From an uncultured Alphaproteobacteria bacterium (GTDB lineage: Bacteria; Pseudomonadota; Alphaproteobacteria; UBA7887), in contig CAJWOI010000140.1 in the NCBI GenBank assembly GCA_913044255.1, positions 1 through 7,022 of the forward strand: a stretch of DNA of 7,022 nucleotides, written 5' to 3'. Shown here piece by piece: positions 1 to 6,838 of the stretch. Within the stretch, counting starts at the first letter, position 1; every line of letters starts with the position of its first letter. The position numbers were made by a program, and so were the translations under genes. The notes under the pieces are model-generated. The model was not told the DNA's origin, searched no databases, and was given only the letters and a program-made list of their open reading frames with translations.

Positions 1-54
1 TTGGCGCCAACAGCATTGATCCAATCTCTGACGGCCTCGGCAACAAATTCGGGG
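1..54 (-). pseudogene. IS3-family transposase (OrfB) fragment, cut at both sides
   Basis: Read on the minus strand, positions 53 to 1 give PEFVAEAVRDWINAVGA, running out of the left window edge. This matches the segment just after the second catalytic Asp of the DDE integrase core in IS3-family OrfB proteins, which usually reads DNGPEFxAxAVRDWxxxVGAKTAYI. The DNG part that should precede it is replaced by unrelated residues (DIPL), so homology starts abruptly near position 54. The N-terminal two thirds of the transposase are therefore missing on the right side. What remains of the gene to the left is outside the window. It points away from the SDR gene. The family call rests on a short but distinctive stretch. 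Confidence 0.6.
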
Positions 55-186
55 CAGAGGAATATCTAACGATCACAGTGAGACCGCAGTTGCGGCATCC
101 TTGGGCCGGTGCTATCGTTGCTCGTCTGCAACATCGACCGTTGTGTCACGGAAGATGGAATTGTCGCAACCGACGCGGAACTCGTT
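55..186. other. Non-coding gap between IS remnant and SDR gene
   Basis: No convincing gene is seen here. The SDR reading frame is open back to a GTG at 109, but the extra 26 residues do not resemble the start of an SDR. This stretch probably holds the promoter of the SDR gene, although no clear -35/-10 pair stands out. The abrupt end of the IS3 homology at its left border suggests a rearrangement point. Confidence 0.4.
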
Positions 187-966
187 ATGGATCTAGGACT
201 TCGTAATAAACATGCCCTGATCACGGGTGCTAGCAAGGGTATAGGCCGGGCCGTATCGGATGTTCTAGCAGATGAAGGCTGCGATCTGGCAATGGTCGCT
301 CGGACTGAAGATGATTTATCAAACGCGGCTGAAGACATCCGCCTTCGTGCCAACGTCAATGTCCAAATTTTGGCTGCAGATCTCTCTTTGTCGTCTGATC
401 AGCAACGGGTCGCAGCGACCTTTCCGGACGTCGATATTGTAGTGAACAACGCTGGTTCGAACCCGGCCGGTGAGATCAATCAAATTGACGAAACCACATG
501 GCGGGAAGCCTGGGACCTCAAGGTCTTTGGGTACATTAATCTCTGCCGCACATACCACGCGATCATGAAAGACCGCGGCGATGGTGTTATCGTCAACGTC
601 ATCGGAACTGGCGGCGAACGCATGAACGCGAGCTATATTCTCGGCGCCAGCGGCAACATCGCATTGATGGGTTTGACCCGAGCGCTCGGGGGCCGCTCGC
701 CAGATCACGGCGTACGGGTGGTCGGTATTAATCCAGGGATGACCCTGACGGAACGTGGCGAGTGGATCTTAAAAAACTGGACCGAGATGAAGTATGGTAC
801 ACCTGATCGGACGGATGATTTTTTAGCCGAAATGGACCTGCCGTTTGGTCGCATGGGTACACCGAATGAGGTGGCCAATGCGGTGGCATTCATTGCTTCT
901 CCCCGGGCCAGCTACATCAGCGGCACAATTGTGACCGTCGATGGCGGCGCCGCGAACAGAGGCTAA
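187..966 (+). CDS. SDR-family oxidoreductase with atypical active site
   Basis: This 259-residue cytoplasmic protein has the usual length of a classical short-chain dehydrogenase/reductase and should bind NAD(P)(H) in a Rossmann fold. Seen directly: the TGASKGIG cofactor motif at residues 13-20, NNAG at 87-90, and a C-terminal part typical of the family (GINPGMTLT, GRMGTPNEVANAVAFIASP, SGTIVTVDGG). Arg39 after the second beta strand hints at NADP preference (inference). The active site is unusual: Tyr150 is present, but the YxxxK lysine is Ala154. The catalytic-Asn position in the usual VNLxG is Lys112 (DLKVFG), and the usual NISS serine region reads NVIGTGG. As I recall, a subgroup of SDRs with NVIGxxGE...YxxG signatures shares these changes, so it is probably a divergent subfamily, not a decayed gene. 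ATG at 187 was chosen because it gives the normal N-terminus and has GGAA 6 nt upstream. The substrate is unknown. hyuA follows 303 bp later on the same strand. Confidence 0.88.
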   Translation: MDLGLRNKHALITGASKGIGRAVSDVLADEGCDLAMVARTEDDLSNAAEDIRLRANVNVQILAADLSLSSDQQRVAATFPDVDIVVNNAGSNPAGEINQIDETTWREAWDLKVFGYINLCRTYHAIMKDRGDGVIVNVIGTGGERMNASYILGASGNIALMGLTRALGGRSPDHGVRVVGINPGMTLTERGEWILKNWTEMKYGTPDRTDDFLAEMDLPFGRMGTPNEVANAVAFIASPRASYISGTIVTVDGGAANRG

Positions 967-1114
967 CTATCATTCACCAGTTAATCGTCCTATCGAAGTC
1001 TCAGCCCAGTCGCCTATTCATGTTCTCCTGTAGATGGCTGTGTTATCGCCGTCAACCACAATGATTTCTCACGATGTGGTCTCGTAAAAAAGGTATCAAG
1101 AAAGTTGGGAAGAT

Positions 1115-1132
1115 TTTGAGACTCATTTGAGA
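1115..1132 (+). repeat. Two TTTGAGA direct repeats spaced one helical turn
   Basis: TTTGAGA occurs at 1115-1121 and again at 1126-1132, a period of 11 bp, so both copies face the same side of the helix. They lie about 140 bp upstream of hyuA and just before an imperfect hairpin. Such spacing suits a dimeric activator or repressor site, but no known regulator is recognised and chance is possible for a 7-bp match. Confidence 0.35.
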
Positions 1133-1157
1133 TTGGGATGATTACTGAAATCATCAA
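1132..1157. repeat. Imperfect inverted repeat (possible operator or hairpin)
   Basis: GATGATT (1137-1143) and AATCATC (1149-1155) are perfect inverted copies around a 5-nt loop. The match extends outward imperfectly, because GATT on the left pairs with AATC on the right after a 2-nt bulge. It is not followed by a T-run (CCCCCTTTACGG follows), so it is not a normal terminator. A regulator-binding site upstream of hyuAB is more likely. Confidence 0.4.
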
Positions 1158-1176
1158 TCCCCCTTTACGGCCCGTT

Positions 1177-1205
1177 TTGGCCGAACGCTATACGCGGCTG
1201 ATACT
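1177..1205 (+). promoter_or_regulatory. Weak sigma-70-like promoter candidate for hyuAB
   Basis: TTGGCC (1177-1182) and GATACT (1200-1205) each match 4 of 6 consensus positions and are separated by exactly 17 bp. Transcription would start near 1212, leaving a leader of about 58 nt before hyuA. The -35 element overlaps a small inverted repeat, CGGCC (1168-1172) and GGCCG (1179-1183), which could serve as an operator. With two mismatches in each box this remains a guess from pattern alone. Confidence 0.25.
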
Positions 1206-1251
1206 TCTAGGTGCGACTAAGGGTCGGATTTCCGGCCTCACAGCCTTCAGT

Positions 1252-1285
1252 GATGAAATGGATAGATAGATGAAATGGGTAGGAG
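1252..1285 (+). repeat. Imperfect 17-bp tandem duplication across the hyuA start, creating a six-codon micro-ORF
   Basis: GATGAAATGG is present at 1252-1261 and again at 1269-1278; extended to 17 bp the two units agree at 13 positions. Both copies contain ATG AAA TGG. The first opens a tiny frame (M-K-W-I-D-R, 1253-1273) whose TGA stop overlaps the hyuA ATG as ATGA. Neither ATG has a good Shine-Dalgarno sequence. The micro-ORF could couple translation into hyuA or simply be a slippage duplication. Confidence 0.5.
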
Positions 1286-3303
1286 TTGATGTTGGCGGCA
1301 CATTTACAGATGCAGTCGTATATGATGATGATACACAAAAATACAGCTACGCTAAAGCGCCTTCGTCACTTACTGATCCCACTATGGGGGTGCTCGATGT
1401 TCTCGAAAGTCTTTCTATCAACTTTGAAAATATTGGGCGCTTCGTGCATGGAGTCACTATTGGCACAAATGCCATCCTCCAAGGGAAAGGTGCAGTAGTC
1501 TGGATGTTAACTACTCGGGGTTTTCGTGACGTTCTCGAGATTGCTCGGACCAATCGTCCAGTTTTATATGATATAAAGAGCTTAAAGTTACAACCATTGA
1601 TTCCGCGAACCCGAACTTTTGAAATCAGTGAACGGATCCGATACGATGGAAGCATTGAAAGAGAAATTGAACTCGAAGATGTACATCGCGCAGTGCAAAA
1701 TATTGATGGTGATTATGACGTAGCTTTAGCAATTTGCTTTTTGCATAGCTACGCCAATGCGACACACGAAATTGCAGCAAAACAACTTTGTGAAAAATTG
1801 CGACCTGATTTGTTTGTATGCAACTCCCATGAAGTTCTAGCACAATTTAGAGAATACGAACGGTTTAGCACTACCGCCCTTAATGCCATTTTAGGCCCAC
1901 TGATGTCACAGTATTTTAGCCACCTGAAAGCTAGTCTTGAGGAACATGGATATCGCCATGATATTTATATCATGACATCCAATGGCGGAGTATCAACCGT
2001 TGAAAGGGCAAAACAATTGCCAATTGCAACAGTTCTTAGTGGTCCAGCAGGGGGTGTGGCGGCTGCTGTCTATTTGGGCAAAAAATATGACCTTCCTAAC
2101 CTTATTACCTGTGATATGGGTGGAACGTCGACAGATGTCTGCTTGGTTGAGGATTTACGGATACCAGTGACTAATGAACAAAGTATAGCCGGACACGCTA
2201 ACCGAACACCACAGATTGGAATAAATGCAGTAGGTGCTGGAGGTGGAAGTATTGCCTGGTTGGACGCGGGTGAAATCCTCAATGTTGGGCCACAAAGTGC
2301 GGGGGCAGATCCTGGTCCCGCTTGTTATGACCGTGGAGGTTTGGAGCCGACAGTGACTGACGCTAACTTGATTTTAAATAGGCTTCATCAAGAGAACCCA
2401 CTCGCTGGTCGTATCAGCCTAAGCCGTGAATTGGCAATGAAAGCAATTCAACGTCTCGGCGAAAGAATTAGTAGCCTTGACGAGTTCGAATTGGCGGAAG
2501 GAATTATTCAGATTGCTGTTGCGCGCATGGTGAGTGCGATTAAGCAAATATCTATGGCGAGTGGTTATGATCCTAGAGATTTCACCTTAGTTGCTTATGG
2601 TGGCGCCGGGCCAATGCATGCAGTAGCGATTGCCGAAGAACTAGAAATGCAACAAATTTTAGTTCCACTAAGCCCCGGAAATCTTGCGGCTTTTGGATCG
2701 CTAATTTCCGACCTTAAGCGAGACCATGTGCAGACAAAAAATCTACAGTTGAGTGACGTTGGGTGGGACAGCATAGAAACTATGTTCCAAAAAATGGAAG
2801 GCAAAGCATTGTCAGAGCTACGGCGCGAGGGAATAGCCGATCATAGTGTCGTAATACACCGCTCCGTTGGCATGCGCTATGTGGGACAGTCTTGGGAACT
2901 CAACGTAGATATTGACAATAATGTTGATAGTCTCTCTGCCATCGGAGCCGCTTTTGCAAACGCCCACGAACGACGGTTCGGGCACAGAAGCAAAGGAGCA
3001 ACAGAAATAGTGAACTTCCGAATTGCCGCGACAGCTGTTGGGGAAAAGCCAGATCTACCGCTTTGGAATCGGAATGGTACTTTGAAAGATGCGCAATCAG
3101 AGACACGGCAGATATTTTTTAACAGGGCGTTCGTTGATGTCGCTATTTATCAGCGCCAATTGCTACCTCACGGAAGCCAGGCCAACGGACCTTGCATAAT
3201 TGAAGAAAGCGGGTCGACTACAGTTTTGCCGGCGAATTGGTATTTTCTGGTGCTTGAGGATGGTAGTCTTTTATTAAATTCCAGCAGGCCAAATAACACA
3301 TGA
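1270..3303 (+). CDS. hyuA: Hydantoinase/oxoprolinase family protein, subunit A (HyuA-like ATPase subunit)
   Basis: This 677-residue cytoplasmic protein is full length for the HyuA family (N-methylhydantoinase A, 5-oxoprolinase N-half, acetone/acetophenone carboxylase beta-type subunits). These subunits bind and split ATP to activate a cyclic amide or ketone substrate. Visible motifs in order: DVGGTFTD at 7-14 (N-terminal phosphate-binding loop of the Hydant_A_N domain), HGVTIGTNA at 60-68, SGPAGGV at 257-263, DMGGTSTDV at 282-290 (second ATPase loop), GAGGGS at 322-327, SAGADPGPACY at 343-353, PTVTDANL at 360-367 and GGAGPMHA at 444-451. ATG 1270 starts directly before the first motif. The ribosome-binding site is weak. 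The gene overlaps hyuB by 4 bp (ATGA), the usual sign of one operon and one complex. Its third-position base use is more A/T-rich than that of its neighbours, suggesting separate ancestry. Motifs do not distinguish hydrolase from carboxylase. Confidence 0.92.
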   Translation: MKWVGVDVGGTFTDAVVYDDDTQKYSYAKAPSSLTDPTMGVLDVLESLSINFENIGRFVHGVTIGTNAILQGKGAVVWMLTTRGFRDVLEIARTNRPVLYDIKSLKLQPLIPRTRTFEISERIRYDGSIEREIELEDVHRAVQNIDGDYDVALAICFLHSYANATHEIAAKQLCEKLRPDLFVCNSHEVLAQFREYERFSTTALNAILGPLMSQYFSHLKASLEEHGYRHDIYIMTSNGGVSTVERAKQLPIATVLSGPAGGVAAAVYLGKKYDLPNLITCDMGGTSTDVCLVEDLRIPVTNEQSIAGHANRTPQIGINAVGAGGGSIAWLDAGEILNVGPQSAGADPGPACYDRGGLEPTVTDANLILNRLHQENPLAGRISLSRELAMKAIQRLGERISSLDEFELAEGIIQIAVARMVSAIKQISMASGYDPRDFTLVAYGGAGPMHAVAIAEELEMQQILVPLSPGNLAAFGSLISDLKRDHVQTKNLQLSDVGWDSIETMFQKMEGKALSELRREGIADHSVVIHRSVGMRYVGQSWELNVDIDNNVDSLSAIGAAFANAHERRFGHRSKGATEIVNFRIAATAVGEKPDLPLWNRNGTLKDAQSETRQIFFNRAFVDVAIYQRQLLPHGSQANGPCIIEESGSTTVLPANWYFLVLEDGSLLLNSSRPNNT

Positions 3304-5384
3304 ACGAGAAATCTAGTAGAAATACGCAGAATTTAATTAACCCCATAACACTTGAAGTGTTGTGTGAAGGCCTAATTTCTATTGTCAAAGAAATGCGAGC
3401 CAATATTATTCGAGCAGCCTATTCTTCCGTAATATATGAATTTGATGACTTTTCATGCGCTTTATTCGGCCCTGATGGAGAGTTGGTTGCCCAATCCTGG
3501 GACCATCCGGGTCATGTACTACCTTTACCTTGGGGTGTGAATTGCGTGCTTGAGGAGTTCAGGAGTGATTTACATCCAGGCGATGCTATTCTGTTGAATG
3601 ATCCCTATATGGGGGGCACGCATCTAAATGATGTAACCTTGATGTATCCCCTATTTGATGAAGCTGGCCAGCTGATAGTTTTCCCAGCCGTACGGGCGCA
3701 TTGGGTTGATGTAGGCGGAATGGTTCCGGGTAGCTACTCCGGTCTTTCGACTAACGTATATCAGGAAGGCGTTCGGATACCCCCAATCAAGATTTTGGAA
3801 AACGGCAAGCTCAACCGAGCCGCAATGACGTTGCTTATGGCAAATATGCGAGTGCCAGAAGAACGCGAAGGTGATTTCAATGCTTCACTAGGCGCGTCCA
3901 AAGTGGCTGAGGGGCGCATTCGTAAGCTAATTGAACGATATGGATGGAATACATTGAAAAATGCCATCGCGGTTAACCTCGATAGGACAGAGTCACGCCT
4001 TCGCGAAAAAATTTCAGCATTACCGGATGGTGATTATTTCTACGAGGACTATTTGGAGTTTTACAACGAAGGTCAACTCGATCCAGTTTTAGCTCAGATC
4101 AAACTGACAGTGGCCGGGGATCAAATTACGGCGGATTTCAATGGCACAAATCCGCAGGTGCCGGGTGTAGTGAACTCATCGCTTGCCGTAGTCGGAGCAG
4201 GCGTATTCGTAGCGATCAAGTCAACGCTAGATCCGGGGGGCGCAGTTAACCAGGGTGCTTTTCGGCCAATAACTCTTAAAGCTCCCGAGGCGAGCATTTT
4301 TAACGTTAGCCTCGATGCTCCTGCCGGTGCTCACGGCGAGGTTCGAAAGCGTGCCGTTTCGGTTACTCTTGGGGCATTGGCTCAAATAATTCCAGATCTT
4401 GTCTCGGCAGACCTATGTGGCAGCTCCTTTCCGAATGCGATCGGTGGCTTTAACAATCGACGCAACCGGCCATACGTTTATTACGAGGCACCGGCTGGTG
4501 GAAATGGTGGCTTTCGAGAAGCTGATGGCCCTAGCGCCTATGTTAACGTTGATTTTGGCAATCTTCCGTCGATACAAAACGTCGAATCTATCGAGTGCGA
4601 GATGCCTATCATGATCAACAGCTGTACCCTTCGGATGGATGGTGGCGGTGAAGGCGCGCGTCGTGGCGGCGTAGGCATGCAGCGCGAGGTACGGCTAATT
4701 GATGAAGAAGGCACTTATTCGGTCCTTAGCGATCGCGCTGTAATTCCCCCTTGGGGTGTATTAGGGGGTCAGAGCGGCAAGCCTTACCATCTCTCGATCC
4801 ACCGGGATGGGAATATAATAGAATTCGAGACCCCTGGTAAAGTAACCGGCCATCCAATTAAGCGCGATGATATCGTCGTGATGTGTTCTTCCGGTGGTGG
4901 CGGTTACGGTGATCCCTTAGACCGTGAAACTGACCGAGTGTTGGAAGATGTTAACTACGGCTATGTATCAATTGACCGCGCTCGCAGCGGATATGGCGTT
5001 GTGATAGCTACTGACGGCAGCATCGATGATGGCGCTACTCTAACATTACGGGCAGAATTAAAATCGAAACGTGTTAGGCTTAAGCTTATAATCGATGACA
5101 CTATTGATCCCTACGTCGGAGCAAAAGGACGGCGGCGAATTCTGACACTCGCAGCATCTGACGCTAGTCGGCTCAACGTTGCCCACGACGATCTCGTTGA
5201 ATTGCTGGGTAAGAATCCGGCTCCGCTGCGCGCCTGGGTGCGCAGTGCGACAGATGTTACCCCTGGGACGGTGCGCATGGATGCCTTTGGCCAAAAAGTC
5301 CTCGGATTAAGTGATGGAGATGAAACTACGTTAGTAGCAGTATCGACACCGCAATTACCTAGAGGGATGGGGGACGCAAACTAA
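3300..5384 (+). CDS. hyuB: Hydantoinase B/oxoprolinase family protein with extra C-terminal domain
   Basis: This is the partner of HyuA, 694 residues against roughly 510-590 for many HyuB proteins. Residues about 12-565 are a complete HyuB domain: NPITLEV at 14-20, EFDDFSCALF at 47-56, NDPYMGGTHLNDV at 100-112, RAHWVDVGGMVPGS near 132-145, the YQEGVRIPP segment, AGAHGEVRKRA, RRGGVGMQRE, PPWGVLGGQSG and the closing GGGGYGDPLDRE at 532-543. By analogy with studied relatives, D50, H108, H134 and D137 are candidate metal ligands (inference). Many relatives read RAHHxDxGG where this one has RAHWVDVGG. After the normal end (YGVVI near 565-569) come about 110 further residues. There, GRRRILTLAASDASRLNV and GTVRMDAFGQKVLGLSDGD look like a double-psi beta-barrel of Cdc48-N or molybdopterin-dinucleotide-binding type. 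The start overlaps the hyuA stop, so translation is probably coupled. Insertion-sequence DNA begins 8 bp after the stop. Confidence 0.92.
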   Translation: MNEKSSRNTQNLINPITLEVLCEGLISIVKEMRANIIRAAYSSVIYEFDDFSCALFGPDGELVAQSWDHPGHVLPLPWGVNCVLEEFRSDLHPGDAILLNDPYMGGTHLNDVTLMYPLFDEAGQLIVFPAVRAHWVDVGGMVPGSYSGLSTNVYQEGVRIPPIKILENGKLNRAAMTLLMANMRVPEEREGDFNASLGASKVAEGRIRKLIERYGWNTLKNAIAVNLDRTESRLREKISALPDGDYFYEDYLEFYNEGQLDPVLAQIKLTVAGDQITADFNGTNPQVPGVVNSSLAVVGAGVFVAIKSTLDPGGAVNQGAFRPITLKAPEASIFNVSLDAPAGAHGEVRKRAVSVTLGALAQIIPDLVSADLCGSSFPNAIGGFNNRRNRPYVYYEAPAGGNGGFREADGPSAYVNVDFGNLPSIQNVESIECEMPIMINSCTLRMDGGGEGARRGGVGMQREVRLIDEEGTYSVLSDRAVIPPWGVLGGQSGKPYHLSIHRDGNIIEFETPGKVTGHPIKRDDIVVMCSSGGGGYGDPLDRETDRVLEDVNYGYVSIDRARSGYGVVIATDGSIDDGATLTLRAELKSKRVRLKLIIDDTIDPYVGAKGRRRILTLAASDASRLNVAHDDLVELLGKNPAPLRAWVRSATDVTPGTVRMDAFGQKVLGLSDGDETTLVAVSTPQLPRGMGDAN

Positions 5385-5392
5385 GGACGGTC

Positions 5393-5666
5393 TGTCCGTC
5401 ATCAAGACATTTGGGACAGTTGAGCCTGCTTCATAACGGAGGATCTGGCTCATCCGAGTTTAATGTTATGCCGCTTGGCGTTGATGGTACAAGCGGCGGT
5501 TCTGGATAGTCAGTTTCTTGATTTTTTCTCTCCTTTCGATGATCGCGGTGTGACGCCCGAAGTAGGCGTCAGCGGGTGTGACGTTGCCGATGCTCTCGTG
5601 GTAACGCTGGTTGTTGTAATGATCGACGAAGACGCCGATCTGGTTTTCCAGATCGCCCGGTAGATA
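5393..5666 (-). mobile_element. 3'-end remnant of an IS3-family element
   Basis: This piece contains the last part of an OrfB gene and the terminal sequence of the element. The outer end, read inward on the plus strand, begins TGTCCGTCATCAAGACATTT and continues with GGGACAG. A TG start and a GGGACAG-type inner part are what I recall for ends of related IS3-family elements; the opposite end is absent, so the exact tip is inferred. The element is cut at 5666, exactly where the inverted repeat of the IS5-family element starts. Its left tip lies 8 bp from the hyuB stop. Confidence 0.6.
5466..5666 (-). pseudogene. IS3-family transposase OrfB, C-terminal fragment
   Basis: Read on the minus strand, about 66 residues from YLPGDLENQIG through DHYNNQRYHESIGNVTPADA to QRQAA and a TAA stop (5466-5468) match the C-terminal end of IS3-family OrfB transposases of the LPGDLExQI...HYNxxRYHESLxNLTPADVYFGR type. 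The catalytic DDE core is missing, so the fragment is inactive. The frame stays open into the neighbouring IS5-family element, but residues upstream of Tyr (5664-5666) come from that element. This subgroup differs from the AVRDW-type fragment at the left window edge, so the two are not ends of one element. Confidence 0.8.
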
Positions 5667-5681
5667 GTCGTCTGTTAAGAA
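5667..5681 (+). repeat. Left terminal inverted repeat of the IS5-family element
   Basis: GTCGTCTGTTAAGAA here is the exact reverse complement of TTCTTAACAGACGAC at 6839-6853. The transposase stop codon (TTAA region, 5675-5677) lies inside this repeat. The outer edge coincides with the point where IS3-family protein homology begins, which supports the boundary. Confidence 0.8.
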
Positions 5682-6687
5682 GCGGTTCTGAGCGCTGAGG
5701 CTGGCATGATTGCGGCCCACATGGTGGCGATGATTTTGCACAACAAAGCCCTCAGCCATTTAAGTATGAGACGGAAGTTGTAGCCGACGGCGCTCATGAC
5801 GGCATTGATCTGGTCGCCGTTGCGGCCTTTCAGGTAATTGCGGTCCATATGGCCGTCTTCCTTGCAATGACCGATCACCGGCTCGATGGCGGATCGGCGC
5901 CGGAGTTCCCGTCTGATCTGACCATGCACGCCGCGCTTTTGCCCGGAGCGGAAGACCCGCATCGGTTTCGGCGCCTTGTGGCCGATATAGCCCTTGTCGA
6001 CGTAGATCCGCTCGATCTCCCGGCCGGTTAGGGCCTGGGTCTCTTGCAGAACCTCCCTTAAGGTGTGGCCGTCATAGGGGTTTCCCGGCAAGGCCTTGGC
6101 ATGCAGGATGAATTGGCCGCCCTGGCATAGGACTGGCGCAGCTCCACGCCGTGCTCCTTGGCCAGCTTGCCGAGTTGCTGGATCGCCACCAGAAGCAGCT
6201 TGGCGTCGGTCGGGAAGGTGATGTTCTTGGGCTGCACCGTTGTATCCACGGTGACGCGGGCCAGATCGCTTTTCTTCAGGGCGCCCGTGTCATGGGCGAT
6301 GCGCAGGCTTTCGGCCAGCAGCATCTCCAGGGTCTCGCCGATGCGGTTGCGCCAATGGCTCATGCCGGAGCGTTCATGGGGTAGGCCGTGCTGGAAAAAC
6401 TCTTCGCCAGTGAAGTACTGGAAAGAGGGATCATGTACCCAACGATCCCAGACCTGCTCATCGGCCAGGGCGTAGGTGTGCTTGAGGATGAACATGCCGA
6501 GCATGAAACGCGCGGGTTCCGCCGGTCGGCCCTCATGGGAAAAATAGGGCGCGATCTTCTCATCCAGCCACGCCCAATCGATCTTGTCAGCCAAGACGAC
6601 AAGTTCGTGCTTCATGTTGATGATCTGATCCAGACGGGCTTTGAAAAGATCGTCGTGATCGACTTTTTTCGGCTGTTTCGGTCGCAT
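5675..6687 (-). pseudogene. IS5-family transposase, broken by internal deletion and frameshift
   Basis: A DDE transposase that would cut and rejoin the element ends. The N-terminal part starts MRPKQPKKVDHDDLF at 6687, preceded by a GGGGGT ribosome-binding stretch, and matches IS5-family proteins through RFMLGMFILKH, DRWVHDPSFQYFTGEEFFQH, VTVDTTVQPK and VELRQSYAR. The C-terminal part, in another frame, runs from GQFILHAKALPGNPYDGH through YVDKGYIGH, RRSAIEPVIGH and YLKGR to ALRTAS and TAA at 5675. The junction lies near 6116-6122. The middle section found in relatives (roughly 125 residues, my estimate) is gone and the frame is shifted, so no full protein is made. The three catalytic acidic codons survive: Asp at 6244-6246, Asp at 5996-5998, Glu at 5882-5884. 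An in-frame upstream start at 6714 is possible, but MRPK is the usual beginning. Confidence 0.88.
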
Positions 6688-6838
6688 GAGAACCCCCAAA
6701 AGCAATATCTTCAAGGAATCATGAATGGGCCGGAAAGTGAATCAAAAACGCAAGGAAAGGGCCGTCAAAACCTCACTTTCTTGCAATTTCAATTACTGAA
6801 AATCGCCGAAAACCATAGACATGTCGGGCCTGTCGGAG
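6688..6838. other. Non-coding leader of the IS5-family element
   Basis: This stretch lies between the transposase start and the right inverted repeat. It should hold the transposase promoter on the minus strand. A TTGACG hexamer occurs there (minus strand, near 6755-6760), but no good -10 box at proper spacing was found. Plus-strand reading frames across it are antisense or non-coding. Confidence 0.4.

Larger units (their letters stand above)
967..1269. other. Intergenic region upstream of hyuA with repeats and possible regulatory sites
   Basis: No gene is supported in these 303 bp in any frame. The stretch contains a 6-bp inverted repeat (ACCACA/TGTGGT, 1055-1060 and 1075-1080), two TTTGAGA repeats, an imperfect hairpin at about 1132-1157, a small GC-rich inverted repeat at 1168-1183, and an imperfect tandem duplication over the hyuA start. 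No Rho-independent terminator with a T-run is seen after the SDR gene. The density of small repeats suggests the control region of hyuAB. Confidence 0.5.

Noticed and set aside
109..186. Longer SDR start at GTG 109 adding 26 residues
   Set aside because: The added residues do not look like an SDR N-terminus, while ATG 187 gives the normal distance to TGASKGIG and has a GGAA upstream.
319..708. Minus-strand open frame of 129 codons inside the SDR gene
   Set aside because: It is antisense to a well-supported SDR gene and its translation shows no recognisable domain.
1055..1080. ACCACA/TGTGGT inverted repeat as a terminator for the SDR gene
   Set aside because: The stem is only 6 bp with a 14-nt loop, and an A-run, not a T-run, follows on the coding strand.
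1..5666. The two IS3-family fragments as the two ends of one element split by insertion of the cassette
   Set aside because: The left fragment is of the AVRDWxxAVGAKTAYI type and the right of the LPGDLExQI...TPADxYFGR type, which are different IS3 subgroups.
5466..5759. A single 97-residue protein from 5759 to 5466
   Set aside because: The first about 31 residues are the IS5-family 3' end in a wrong frame; only the part from 5666 onward is IS3-family transposase.
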